From Pseudomonadota bacterium (lineage in GTDB: Bacteria > Pseudomonadota > Alphaproteobacteria > Sphingomonadales > Sphingomonadaceae), in assembly GCA_021847605.1 (NCBI GenBank), contig JAJZQN010000023.1, forward strand, positions 1 through 60,502: DNA of 60,502 nucleotides. Reading direction: 5' to 3'. The notes beneath the pieces are model-generated. The model worked only from the letters and a program-made list of their open reading frames with translations, searched no databases and was not told the DNA's origin. Positions within the stretch are counted from its first letter, which is position 1. Every line of letters starts with the position of its first letter. Both the position numbers and the translations under genes were made by a program. Shown here one piece after another: positions 1-7,634 of the stretch.

Positions 1-50
1 TCAGCCCCTTGCTCAATCAGCTCAACAAGGGCCATTCTGTCGTCGGTCAT
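1..50 (-). CDS. IS256-family transposase, N-terminal stub cut by window edge
   Basis: Read leftwards from an ATG at 50 the frame gives MTDDRMALVELIEQGA, which I recognise as the usual opening of IS256 (mutator-type) transposases in sphingomonads. A GGAGAAG ribosome binding site lies just upstream of the ATG. Only 16 codons are inside the window, so the DDE catalytic part cannot be seen and it is unknown whether the gene is intact. Confidence 0.7.
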   Translation of the reverse strand, partial: MTDDRMALVELIEQGA

Positions 51-476
51 CGTCTTCTTCTCCAGGTTCGAGTTCGCATCCGAACCCTACCAGAAGATCG
101 ACGGTGGCCACCCTCTCAGGGAAACCTTCCTACACCACCCCGTGGGACACGACCAAAGATGCCCGTCTCCTTTCGCTTGTTTTGGGGCGAGTAAGGCAGC
201 ACTACGCGCGCAAATCGACAGCGGCAGATCGCACTGACGACGCGCTTGTCCGCACCATAGATTTGGCCATGAGCAAGTTTTCCGGCAATGGCGTAGGCGA
301 AAAGAGGCTCGCCACACTCGCATTGACGAGCTTGCGTCGCAATGTCGTCTCCTGATTTCAGCGAAAACAGGGAACTGGAATGCAAAGGAGCGCTTGGCCT
401 GTTCGTTCTGGCAGTCGGCGCGATTATGCTCCGCCGCCGTCGCCGGGCAATCGGTTGATCGGGAAGGAGCCCATCA
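51..476. other. Non-coding stretch: IS256-type end, then no recognised gene
   Basis: The first 50-115 bases should hold the upstream terminal region of the IS256-type element, because such elements have only a short leader before the transposase. I could not place the inverted repeat because the partner end is outside the window. From about 165 to 476 I see no gene with a plausible start, ribosome binding site or family resemblance. Confidence 0.4.
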
Positions 477-635
477 GTGCAATTCGACCATGCATATCGA
501 TGGGGTCTGAAGGCCGCACAGGCCGGCTTGCCGCGTCACGCCAATCCCTACCGTGCCTCCCATGTTCGGGCAGCATGGGAGATTGGTTATGCAAGCCACG
601 CAAGTGGCGGTCTCGAGCGATACCGCCACCGATAA
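477..635 (+). CDS. RMF/CrpP-like small protein (52 aa)
   Basis: A 52-codon frame starts at GTG 477, seven bases after a strong AAGGAG, and ends at TAA 633-635. The peptide begins MQFDHAYRWGLKAAQAG and carries NPY at residues 23-25 and AWEIGY at 33-38. This G..A...G....NPY.......AWE.G pattern is the hallmark of ribosome modulation factor (RMF) and the related CrpP-like small proteins. RMF itself binds the 30S subunit and forms 100S dimers in stationary phase. The exact role here is inferred only. The gene is tail-to-tail with the DosC-type cyclase and about 50 bases from it. It could be one of the many RMF-fold proteins of unknown function. Confidence 0.65.
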   Translation: MQFDHAYRWGLKAAQAGLPRHANPYRASHVRAAWEIGYASHASGGLERYRHR

Positions 636-686
636 ATCCAGGAAACTTGGAGCCTGATGCCCGTAAACATCTGGGTGTAAAGAACG

Positions 687-2099
687 TCATGTGGCAAGCG
701 GCCAAATCCCCTTCCCGCCTTCTCCATAAATCGGGGCGAGTTCCACCGTGTTGCGACCTGCGGCCTTTGCCCGATAGAGTGCCTCATCCGCGGCCTTGAT
801 CAGGAATTTCTGATCGGGATGGCCGGAATGCAGGGCAATGCCGATCGACGCGGTGACACTGAGGCCGCCCGAGCTTCCCGTTTCGAAAATATGGCCCTCC
901 ATATCTGCCCGAATGCGCTCCGCTATGTTGGCCGCAGCCTCGATGCCTGTCTCGACTAGGACGATCAGGAACTCCTCGCCCCCGTACCGGAAAACGAAGT
1001 CCGTCGCCCGGACATTCCCGACGATCACTTGTGCCACCTGCCGGAGGACTTCATCACCGACCTGATGGCCGTGCCGATCATTGATCGCCTTGAAGTGGTC
1101 GATATCGACCAGCATGACGCTGAGCGCTGTCCCGTTCTCCTTCGCGAATGTGACCTCGCGGCCAAGTATGGCAGGCAGGAAACGGCGGTTAAGGGCACGG
1201 GTCAGCGGATCGCGTCCTCCTTCCATGGTGCTTAATGTCTGGAAGAGATCAGCGACCAGGAAGGAAATTTCGTCAACTGCGGCGCGCAAATCCGCCAAGG
1301 CGGATGAGCCATCCTGACGCTTACGGGGAGCATCCAGCTCTGGCAGGAGCATCTCATCGATGCGCTCGACAAGTCGGACCACAGTGCTGAACTGCGCCGA
1401 TTGCTCAAACATGAACTGTGCCCGATGCCGAAGCCAAAGTCCGAAGGCGGAATCGCCCAAGCGGAGCAACCCGCCACCAGGGCCAGCTTGCAGAAGCGCG
1501 AACAGTGTGTTCTGGCTCCACTCCATCAGGCTGGCGCGCTGCGTCTCTTTGTCGACTGCAGCGTCCTGATCCAGAGAGAAGAGCCGATAGGCTTCATCTA
1601 GTCTCGCTCTTGCCGTGGTGTCCTTTACATAGGACTGGCTGATGAGCATGACGGCCGTGTCCATTCGCGCATCAGCAAGTTGAAGCGCGCGAATGCCTAC
1701 CAACGGATCGACTGCCTGACCCTGCAGCAATTCAGCGAGCCGTGTCTTGATCACCAGCGCGCCTGTCATTACGAGATGGACCGGAATCTTGATGCGAGCG
1801 TGGACTTCGCCAATGATCTTCTGGCGGGCCTGCTTTTCGGGGGAGTCGCGAATGTCCTGTCCGGAAAACAACTGCGTGAGCCACTCAATGAGGGAAGAGC
1901 TGAGCCTCTCCTGCACCACAGCGTGGTTCAGGAACTGGGCAGCCTCCTGGTCACGAAGCAGCGTATCGTAGAACAAAGCGACGAGTTCACGGCCATGTTC
2001 GGTAGCCATCTCCGCGAGAAGTTTGAGCGGCGCATGGGAGTGCCGGCTATGGGCGGGCAGCTTCGCCGACCCTTTGATCCGCTCTTCGTCCGTAAACAT
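687..2099 (-). CDS. dosC: Globin-coupled haem sensor diguanylate cyclase (DosC type)
   Basis: The 470-residue protein matches E. coli DosC along its length. Residues about 15-165 form a sensor globin: a Tyr near position 44 in the ALFY segment lines up with the distal Tyr of DosC, and the His of EVHARI near position 100 with the proximal haem ligand. A middle helical domain (about 170-290, YRLFSLDQDA...) precedes the GGDEF domain at about 295-460. The active-site motif is GGEEF (about 373-377), with an RATD inhibitory c-di-GMP site five residues before it. By family knowledge it makes c-di-GMP from 2 GTP under control of O2 bound to haem. The ATG at 2099 is preceded by GGAAGGG; a TTG lies directly before it. 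No partner phosphodiesterase (DosP) is adjacent. Confidence 0.88.
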   Translation of the reverse strand: MFTDEERIKGSAKLPAHSRHSHAPLKLLAEMATEHGRELVALFYDTLLRDQEAAQFLNHAVVQERLSSSLIEWLTQLFSGQDIRDSPEKQARQKIIGEVHARIKIPVHLVMTGALVIKTRLAELLQGQAVDPLVGIRALQLADARMDTAVMLISQSYVKDTTARARLDEAYRLFSLDQDAAVDKETQRASLMEWSQNTLFALLQAGPGGGLLRLGDSAFGLWLRHRAQFMFEQSAQFSTVVRLVERIDEMLLPELDAPRKRQDGSSALADLRAAVDEISFLVADLFQTLSTMEGGRDPLTRALNRRFLPAILGREVTFAKENGTALSVMLVDIDHFKAINDRHGHQVGDEVLRQVAQVIVGNVRATDFVFRYGGEEFLIVLVETGIEAAANIAERIRADMEGHIFETGSSGGLSVTASIGIALHSGHPDQKFLIKAADEALYRAKAAGRNTVELAPIYGEGGKGIWPLAT

Positions 2100-2250
2100 C
2101 AATGTGATCCCTTCCGCGCCCCTTTAAGGGCGATGCCTTACCCAGTCGACGTCCAATAGAATTGAGAGAATGCGCAGAACGTCAATCATGAGAAGGGCGC
2201 CCGGCAATTCTCGTCGTCATCGACCGAACTGCAGTATTTCGTGGCGATCG

Positions 2251-2973
2251 CTAGAGCACATACCCGCCATCGATCGTCAGACTGGCACCCGTCATGTAAC
2301 CAGCCGCCGGGCTAATCAGATAGGAAACGAGCGACGCGACCTCCTCCGCTTTGCCGACCCGCCCATGTGGAATGAGGTCGCGCAGGCGCGGAACCATCGC
2401 AGCCGTCAGATCGGTTTCGATCGGTCCCGGCTGGATGTTGTTGACCGTGATACGCCGGGGCGCGAGGTCGAGAGCGACGCCCTTGACCACGGTCGCGACG
2501 GCGGCCTTGGTCATGGCGTAGACGCTGCTGCCCTGCGAGCCAGTTCGAATAGCGGTGTTGCTGCCGATCGTGATCACGCGCCCGCCATCGCGCATCCGCG
2601 CGGTCGAAGCCTGGATGGCGAGGAAGACGCCGCGCACGTTGACGTCGAGCATCAGGTCGAGATCCTCGAGCGTGAACGCCTCGATTGTCGCGCGGCGAAG
2701 GACGCCGGCATTGACAACCACGACGTCGAGCATGCCCAACCGATCGACCGCATGCGCCACTGATGCGGTGATAGCATCGGCATCGGCGCTATCAGCCTGA
2801 ATCGCGATGGCGCTGCGTCCCAGGCCGTTGATCGCTTGGACAACCTCAGCGGCGCGATCAGGTTGCGAGACATAGGTCAGCGCCAGATCGAAACCATCTC
2901 CGGCGAGCCGGTTTGCGATGGCGGCGCCAATGCCACGCGATCCCCCGAACACCATGGCGACCCGAGCGCTCAC
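2251..2973 (-). CDS. SDR-family NAD(P)-dependent oxidoreductase
   Basis: A classical short-chain dehydrogenase of 240 residues. The nucleotide-binding glycine motif reads GGSRGIG (about 10-16), followed by NAG, a Ser in the IGSN segment, the YAMTK catalytic Tyr-Lys pair, and a PGPIETDL loop. The frame is open upstream, but the GTG at 2973 overlaps the TGA of the preceding quinone oxidoreductase in a GTGA junction and gives the normal SDR length, so I chose it. It is the last gene of a TetR - quinone oxidoreductase - SDR operon, pointing to carbonyl or quinone reduction. The substrate cannot be read from the sequence. Confidence 0.85.
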   Translation of the reverse strand: MSARVAMVFGGSRGIGAAIANRLAGDGFDLALTYVSQPDRAAEVVQAINGLGRSAIAIQADSADADAITASVAHAVDRLGMLDVVVVNAGVLRRATIEAFTLEDLDLMLDVNVRGVFLAIQASTARMRDGGRVITIGSNTAIRTGSQGSSVYAMTKAAVATVVKGVALDLAPRRITVNNIQPGPIETDLTAAMVPRLRDLIPHGRVGKAEEVASLVSYLISPAAGYMTGASLTIDGGYVL

Positions 2974-3938
2974 GGGATCAGCACCAACTTTCCGGTGGTC
3001 CTGCGGCTCTCCATATCCGCGTGGGCCTTCGCCGCATCCGCAAGGGCATATTCGCCGCCGATCCGGACCTTGAGCCTGCCGTCCGCGACCCACTGGAAGA
3101 GCTGCGCGGCATGCTTGCGAAGCAGTTCCGGGGTATGGATATGGTCGAAGAAGACGGCGTAGCCGATCTTGATGCTCCTGGGCAGGCTCATGATATCGAG
3201 TGGCCCTGGCCCACCCAGCACCGGGCCATACCAGCAGAAGGTGCCCGACCGGCGCAGGACGTCGAGTGAACCCTGAAACGTTGTCGGTCCCGATCCATCA
3301 TAGACGACATGGACGCCCTCTCCATCGGTCAGGCGCAGGGCCTCTTCGGCAAATCGCCCTTCCGTATCGACAATGACGTGGTCGGCGCCCGCCTCCCGGG
3401 CGGTGGCGACCTTTTCTTCAGATGAGACCCGACCGATCACCTGGCCGCCGCGCAACTTGATGATCTGGGTCAGGAGCAGGCCAAGACCTCCTGCCGCAGC
3501 GTGAACGAAGGCGATATCACCGGGCAGGACCGGATAGAAGTCGGTCGCGAAATGGCTGGCGGTCAGCCCCTGCATCATGATCGAGGCCGCCGTTCGATCG
3601 TCGACCGCATCGGGAACCGGCACCAGCGACGTTGCCGGGATCGCGACCCGCTCAGCATAACTGCCGGGCGCATAGACCCAGGCGACACGCTGGCCGGGCT
3701 GAACAGCCTCGACGCCTTCGCCGACTGCCAGAACTCGACCGACGCCTTCGACGCCCAGGATCTTGGGATTGGGCATGTCAGTCCAGGCAATCCCCTGACG
3801 CACGCCGATATCCATGAAGTTGACCCCGGCAACCGCGATCTCGACCAGCGCCTCGCCCGGCCCGGCGACAGGCTCCGGTCGCTCGATCTGCTCCAGCACC
3901 TCGCGGCCACCGGTCGCGGTCATCACCACTGCTCGCAT
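2970..3938 (-). CDS. Zinc-independent quinone oxidoreductase (MDR family)
   Basis: A 322-residue medium-chain reductase with a GroES-like N-terminal half (MRAVVMTATGGREVL...) and a Rossmann half with the AAAGGLGLLLTQI nucleotide-binding stretch. The structural zinc cysteines of alcohol dehydrogenases are absent, as in QOR/crystallin-type NADPH:quinone reductases. It is read after a TetR gene on the same strand, 49 bases downstream, with a near-palindromic operator (3954-3967) just before its start, and its stop overlaps the SDR start. Likely a detoxifying NADPH-dependent quinone or enone reductase under the TetR repressor. Confidence 0.85.
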   Translation of the reverse strand: MRAVVMTATGGREVLEQIERPEPVAGPGEALVEIAVAGVNFMDIGVRQGIAWTDMPNPKILGVEGVGRVLAVGEGVEAVQPGQRVAWVYAPGSYAERVAIPATSLVPVPDAVDDRTAASIMMQGLTASHFATDFYPVLPGDIAFVHAAAGGLGLLLTQIIKLRGGQVIGRVSSEEKVATAREAGADHVIVDTEGRFAEEALRLTDGEGVHVVYDGSGPTTFQGSLDVLRRSGTFCWYGPVLGGPGPLDIMSLPRSIKIGYAVFFDHIHTPELLRKHAAQLFQWVADGRLKVRIGGEYALADAAKAHADMESRRTTGKLVLIP

Positions 3939-3953
3939 GTCTTTCCCCTATCT

Positions 3954-3967
3954 TGAATGATCGTTCA
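3954..3967. promoter_or_regulatory. Probable TetR operator before quinone oxidoreductase
   Basis: TGAATGATCGTTCA is palindromic at 12 of 14 positions and ends 16 bases before the quinone oxidoreductase start. The same GATCGTTC core appears upstream of the neighbouring tetR gene (4576-4587). Shared cores before both the regulator and its target fit an autoregulated TetR circuit (inference). Confidence 0.6.
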
Positions 3968-3987
3968 GTAATTGGTCAAAAAAGGGG

Positions 3988-4554
3988 TCAGCGCAGCGCG
4001 CGCATGACCATCTCCTGCAGGGCAGCCAGGGTTGATCGGTCGGCGCCGCCACGCCCGGCGACGCGGATCCCGGCGATATTGGCGATCAGGAATTGCGCGA
4101 GAGCCTCGGGATCGAGGCTGGCTGCAACATCGCCCTCACGCTGCGCGTCGCGCATGCGCGAGGCGATGGCCATGTGCAATGTCCTGCCCAGTGCTGCATG
4201 GATATCGACAAGGTCCGGCCGCGATGCGCCGAACTCGCAGGTCGAGCCGACGCCGAGACAGGGCGTGGCTGCTGTCTCCACGACGCGCCGCAGCATGGCC
4301 CCGATCCCGTCAATGGCGCGCGCGCCGCTGCGAAGCGCCTCGAAATGCGCCGCGCATTCGCCCATGCCGTAGCGCCGCACCGCCGCGCAATAGAGCTGCC
4401 ACTTGTCGCCGAAGGCCGCGTAGAGGCTCTGCCGCCCAATGCCCATGGCGTCCACGAGCATCTGCGCCGAACTGCCCTCATATCCATGCTCGCTGAACAC
4501 GGTGATCGCACCGTCCAGGGCAGCATCCGTGTCGAATTCCCGAGGTCTTGCCAT
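3988..4554 (-). CDS. TetR/AcrR-family transcriptional regulator
   Basis: A 188-residue TetR regulator. The N-terminal helix-turn-helix reads ...FSEHGYEGSSAQMLVDAMGIGRQSLYAAFGDKWQL, with the usual LY.AFGDK recognition-helix end. The C-terminal ligand domain contains a TPCLGVGSTCEFG segment with two cysteines, a pattern seen in TetR proteins that respond to electrophiles, though cysteine sensing is only a guess here. It is the first gene of an operon with the quinone oxidoreductase and SDR. GATCGTTC palindromes lie before it and before its target. Confidence 0.87.
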   Translation of the reverse strand: MARPREFDTDAALDGAITVFSEHGYEGSSAQMLVDAMGIGRQSLYAAFGDKWQLYCAAVRRYGMGECAAHFEALRSGARAIDGIGAMLRRVVETAATPCLGVGSTCEFGASRPDLVDIHAALGRTLHMAIASRMRDAQREGDVAASLDPEALAQFLIANIAGIRVAGRGGADRSTLAALQEMVMRALR

Positions 4555-4575
4555 AGGTCATGTATAGCGATTCGG

Positions 4576-4587
4576 GAACGATCGTTC
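4576..4587. promoter_or_regulatory. Palindrome upstream of tetR, probable autoregulatory operator
   Basis: GAACGATCGTTC is a perfect 12-bp palindrome 21 bases before the tetR start at 4554 and shares its core with the 3954-3967 site. Confidence 0.6.
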
Positions 4588-5053
4588 AAGTATGGATACT
4601 CGGTTTCCGTGCGACACCCTCAGCGGGAAGCAGCGACCGTGGCGCCTCCCGAGACGGACGAGAGTCGGCTAGTTTCGCTGGGCTTGGGTTCGCCCGGTCG
4701 CCGCGAGGATGAACGGATAGCCCGATGACCTCGGCCGCTGCGTTACCTCTTCGAGCGAGGCGAAGCTCGGGGCGTGCGGGCTTCAGCTTCCGCAGCCTCT
4801 CCACTCTGTTCCATATTCTTGAGATCGCGCTCAATGCGGAGCCGCGAGGCGCTGCAGTTCGGTTATGAACTCGTCGCCCCGGCGGCCCGGTTGTGATGGG
4901 AGCGAGCACTGCGTGGTAAAGGTGTCTGATCGACGCCAGGCGTCGCGATCACTCACCAGCGGGACTGCCGTATTTTCAGAGGCGCTTCGCCCATCCTCTG
5001 CTGATCGTTCGATTTTTCGGCCGAACAGGCATTGTGCAAGTGCAACCCATAAT
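4588..5053. other. Intergenic stretch with no recognised gene
   Basis: About 470 bases between two divergent tetR genes. Open frames on both strands here lack ribosome binding sites and family resemblance. I see no RNA gene or IS end. The stretch is longer than a normal promoter region in this genome and may be decayed DNA. Confidence 0.4.
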
Positions 5054-5073
5054 ATATGTTCAATTGAACATAT
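5054..5073. promoter_or_regulatory. 20-bp perfect palindrome, operator of the adjacent tetR
   Basis: ATATGTTCAATTGAACATAT reads the same on both strands and ends 12 bases before the ATG of the TetR gene at 5086. Its AT-rich arms stand out from the GC-rich surroundings. Position and symmetry fit an autoregulatory TetR site. Confidence 0.7.
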
Positions 5074-5085
5074 CATGGAGTCTAC

Positions 5086-5760
5086 ATGCCGACAGAAGTC
5101 GCCATTCATCCTCTCCCGTCGCCCCGAGGCCGCAGGCAGAAGGATATGGTTGGTGGCAGACAGGAATTGCTGGCGGCTGCCATCTGCGCATTTTCGCATG
5201 ACGGGTTCGAGCGCGCAGATCTGAGAGGAATCGCATCGGCCGCTGGCGTCAGTCAAAACCTCATCCGCGTGCATTTCGGAAGCAAAGCTCAACTCTGGAA
5301 AGCCTGCCTGGAAGCGATAACACAGAGCACGACCGGAATAATCGCGGAAATTTCCAAGATTGCCTCAGACGATAGCCGTTCGGTTCATGACCGACTTTGC
5401 GACGCGATTACGCGCATAATCTATTTTTATTCGGACCATCCCTATGTGAGGGATTTTGTCGTTCGGCACGCAGCGGATAGGTCTGAGCGGTCGACATTGG
5501 TTACGGAACAACTGATCCATCCTGCCTATGAAAGTTGTCGGACGCTTTACGAGGCCGGAATCGCTCAGGGCATAATCAGGGCCAGTCACCCTGCGCTCTT
5601 TTTCGCGTTGCTGAGCGCCGCTGCCAATCAACCCGCCAGCTTTCCTACTGTCCTGCGATCGCTTGCTCCCGAGATCCCTGAGGACGCCGCCCGAATTCTC
5701 ATCGCAGAGACCATCGTCGAGACTTTGCTCCACGGCGAGCCATGCGCTCCGCCGCGGTGA
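5086..5760 (+). CDS. TetR-family regulator upstream of the PHA/export operon
   Basis: A 224-residue TetR protein with an N-terminal helix-turn-helix (residues about 25-70: GRQELLAAAICAFSHDGFERADL..., SQNLIRVHFGSKAQLW). The long C-terminal half carries YVRDFVVRHAADRS, typical of TetR_C dimer domains. The ATG at 5086 follows GGAG and directly follows the 5054-5073 palindrome. It ends 119 bases before the PHA synthase start on the same strand, so it may control and partly read into that operon. The inducer is unknown; an acyl or lipid signal would fit the operon. Confidence 0.85.
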   Translation: MPTEVAIHPLPSPRGRRQKDMVGGRQELLAAAICAFSHDGFERADLRGIASAAGVSQNLIRVHFGSKAQLWKACLEAITQSTTGIIAEISKIASDDSRSVHDRLCDAITRIIYFYSDHPYVRDFVVRHAADRSERSTLVTEQLIHPAYESCRTLYEAGIAQGIIRASHPALFFALLSAAANQPASFPTVLRSLAPEIPEDAARILIAETIVETLLHGEPCAPPR

Positions 5761-5789
5761 ACCTCAAAGGGGAGGTACTTAACCTTTCT

Positions 5790-5848
5790 GCAGGCTGCCG
5801 AGCGCCTGCGCAAAGAAACACAGCAGAGGGACTCGCCTGCTCGCAGGC
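5790..5848 (+). promoter_or_regulatory. Leader with four mutually pairing hairpin arms before phaC
   Basis: Four 6-base arms lie in the 5' leader: GCAGGC 5790-5795, GCCTGC 5804-5809, GCCTGC 5835-5840 and GCAGGC 5843-5848. Arm 1 can pair with arm 2 or 3, and arm 4 with arm 3 or 2. The ribosome binding site (AAGGAG) follows about 20 bases later. This could be an RNA switch or attenuator, or simply a repeated protein-binding site; the sequence alone does not decide. Confidence 0.35.
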
Positions 5849-5879
5849 ATTGCCGCTCTGCCGCCGAAGGAGATTGAGC

Positions 5880-7631
5880 ATGTCGATCGATGAACACCAA
5901 ACCGACCCCCTCGACGGCCTCGCCGAGACGCTCGATCACGCAGCGGCTGCGATGGTGGCTCAGGCAACGCATGGCCTGTCTCCCGCAACGCTTGTTCAGG
6001 CATGGTCGGACTGGGCGCTCCATCTCGCCATCTCTCCGGGCAGGCAGTTGCAACTGGCTACCAAGCTGGGTCGCAAATATATGCGACTGGCTGATTATGC
6101 AGCCCGGCGCGCCGGCGATCCCGACACCCTTCCCGCAATCGAGCCGCTGCCCCAGGACCGCCGCTTCGACGACCCTGCCTGGCGGGAACAGCCCTATGAT
6201 CTTCTCGTGCAGGCATTTCTGCTGACCCAGCAATGGTGGCACGCCGCCACGACGGGCATAAAGGGCGTGGACCGTCATCATGAAGACATGGTTGCGTTCG
6301 CGGCCCGCCAAATCCTCGACATCGTCGCGCCGACGAACATTATCGCGGCGAATCCCGTGCTCCAGAAGCGGATCGTCGAAACAGGCGGGCGCTGCCTCAT
6401 CGACGGCATCGAGCATCTTTTCGAGGACATGAGCCGCCTTGCACGAGGGGAATCACCGGCGGGAGTTGAGGCGTTCCCGGTTGGCGAGACTGTTGCCGCG
6501 ACGCCAGGAAAGGTCGTCTATCGCAACGAACTGATCGAACTGATCCAGTATGAACCGACGAGCGGGATGGTCCATCCGGAGCCGGTGCTGATCGTGCCCG
6601 CCTGGATCATGAAATATTATATTCTCGATCTTTCGCCGGACAATTCGCTGGTCCGCTGGCTGGTGGGCCAGGGTTACACGGTCTTCGCCATCTCCTGGCA
6701 CAATCCGGGCAGCGCCGACCGCAACCTCGACATGGACGCCTATCGACGGCTGGGCGCGATGGCAGCGATCGATGCCATCCACGCGATCTGCGGCGACGCG
6801 CATATCCACGCGCTGGGTTATTGTCTCGGGGGCACATTGCTGTCCATCGCCGCAGCCGCAATGGCGCGCGATGGCGACGACAGGCTGGCGAGCGTCACCC
6901 TGCTCGCGGCCCAGACCGAGTTCAGCGAACCCGGAGAACTTGGCCTTTTCATCGATGAGTCCCAGCTCAATCTGCTCGAGAACATGATGTGGAGCCGGGG
7001 CTATCTCGACAGCAGCCAGATGGGCGGTGCGTTCGAGATTCTGCGTTCGAACGATCTCGTCTGGTCGCGGATCCTCACCGAATATCTGATGGGCGAGCGT
7101 GCGCCCATGAACGATCTCATGGCGTGGAACGCCGACGGCACGCGCATGCCTTATGCCATGCACAGCCAGTATCTGCGCCGTCTGTTTCTCGATGATGATC
7201 TGGCCGAAGGCAAATACAAGGTCGACGGCCGGGCTATTTCCCTGTCGGCGCTGCGCAAACCGATGTTCATCGTAGGAACCGAACGCGACCATGTCGCGCC
7301 GTGGAAGTCGGTCCACAAGATCCACATGCTCTCCCCGGCCTCCATCCGCTTCGTGCTGACAAGCGGCGGCCACAATGCCGGCATTGTATCGGAGCCGGGC
7401 CACAGGGGGCGTCGCTACAGCGTGCTCGATCGTGTGGAAGACGGCCCCGTGCTCGACGCGGAGGAATGGCTTACGCGCGCCGAGCCGCATGAGGGAAGCT
7501 GGTGGACCGCCTGGGGCGAATGGCTGGTCGACCATTCGAGCGAGCCCGTCCCGCCTCCCCCGATGGGATCGCCCGACAAGGGATATCCCGCGCTCTATCC
7601 GGCACCTGGCCACTATGTGAAGGAGCGTTGA
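5880..7631 (+). CDS. phaC: Poly(3-hydroxyalkanoate) synthase, class I type
   Basis: A 583-residue PHA polymerase with an N-terminal PhaC domain and an alpha/beta-hydrolase core. The lipase-like box is GYCLGG with the nucleophile Cys315. Asp470 (GTERDHVAPW) and His498 (SGGHNAG) complete the triad with spacing like that of the Cupriavidus enzyme. It polymerises (R)-3-hydroxyacyl-CoA. The frame is open to 5742, but the ATG at 5880 has AAGGAG eight bases before it, so I start there. Only 3 bases separate it from the MaoC-phosphotransacylase gene. No phasin, phaA/phaB or phaZ gene is nearby, so this may be a specialised synthase rather than the main storage enzyme. Confidence 0.92.
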   Translation: MSIDEHQTDPLDGLAETLDHAAAAMVAQATHGLSPATLVQAWSDWALHLAISPGRQLQLATKLGRKYMRLADYAARRAGDPDTLPAIEPLPQDRRFDDPAWREQPYDLLVQAFLLTQQWWHAATTGIKGVDRHHEDMVAFAARQILDIVAPTNIIAANPVLQKRIVETGGRCLIDGIEHLFEDMSRLARGESPAGVEAFPVGETVAATPGKVVYRNELIELIQYEPTSGMVHPEPVLIVPAWIMKYYILDLSPDNSLVRWLVGQGYTVFAISWHNPGSADRNLDMDAYRRLGAMAAIDAIHAICGDAHIHALGYCLGGTLLSIAAAAMARDGDDRLASVTLLAAQTEFSEPGELGLFIDESQLNLLENMMWSRGYLDSSQMGGAFEILRSNDLVWSRILTEYLMGERAPMNDLMAWNADGTRMPYAMHSQYLRRLFLDDDLAEGKYKVDGRAISLSALRKPMFIVGTERDHVAPWKSVHKIHMLSPASIRFVLTSGGHNAGIVSEPGHRGRRYSVLDRVEDGPVLDAEEWLTRAEPHEGSWWTAWGEWLVDHSSEPVPPPPMGSPDKGYPALYPAPGHYVKER

Positions 7632-7634
7632 GCG

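Noticed and set aside
380..799. 139-codon forward frame near the left end
   Set aside because: It overlaps the RMF-like gene in another frame and runs into the dosC gene on the other strand; no ribosome binding site or family resemblance.
4586..4909. 107-codon reverse frame between the two tetR genes
   Set aside because: Arg/Pro/Ala-rich, no start signal, no recognised family.
5742..5879. N-terminal extension of PHA synthase by 46 residues
   Set aside because: The extension is Arg/Cys-rich, not PhaC-like, covers the hairpin arms, and the ATG at 5880 has a strong ribosome binding site.
5628..6416. 262-codon reverse frame at the phaC start
   Set aside because: Shadow of tetR and phaC; would have to overlap both genes completely.
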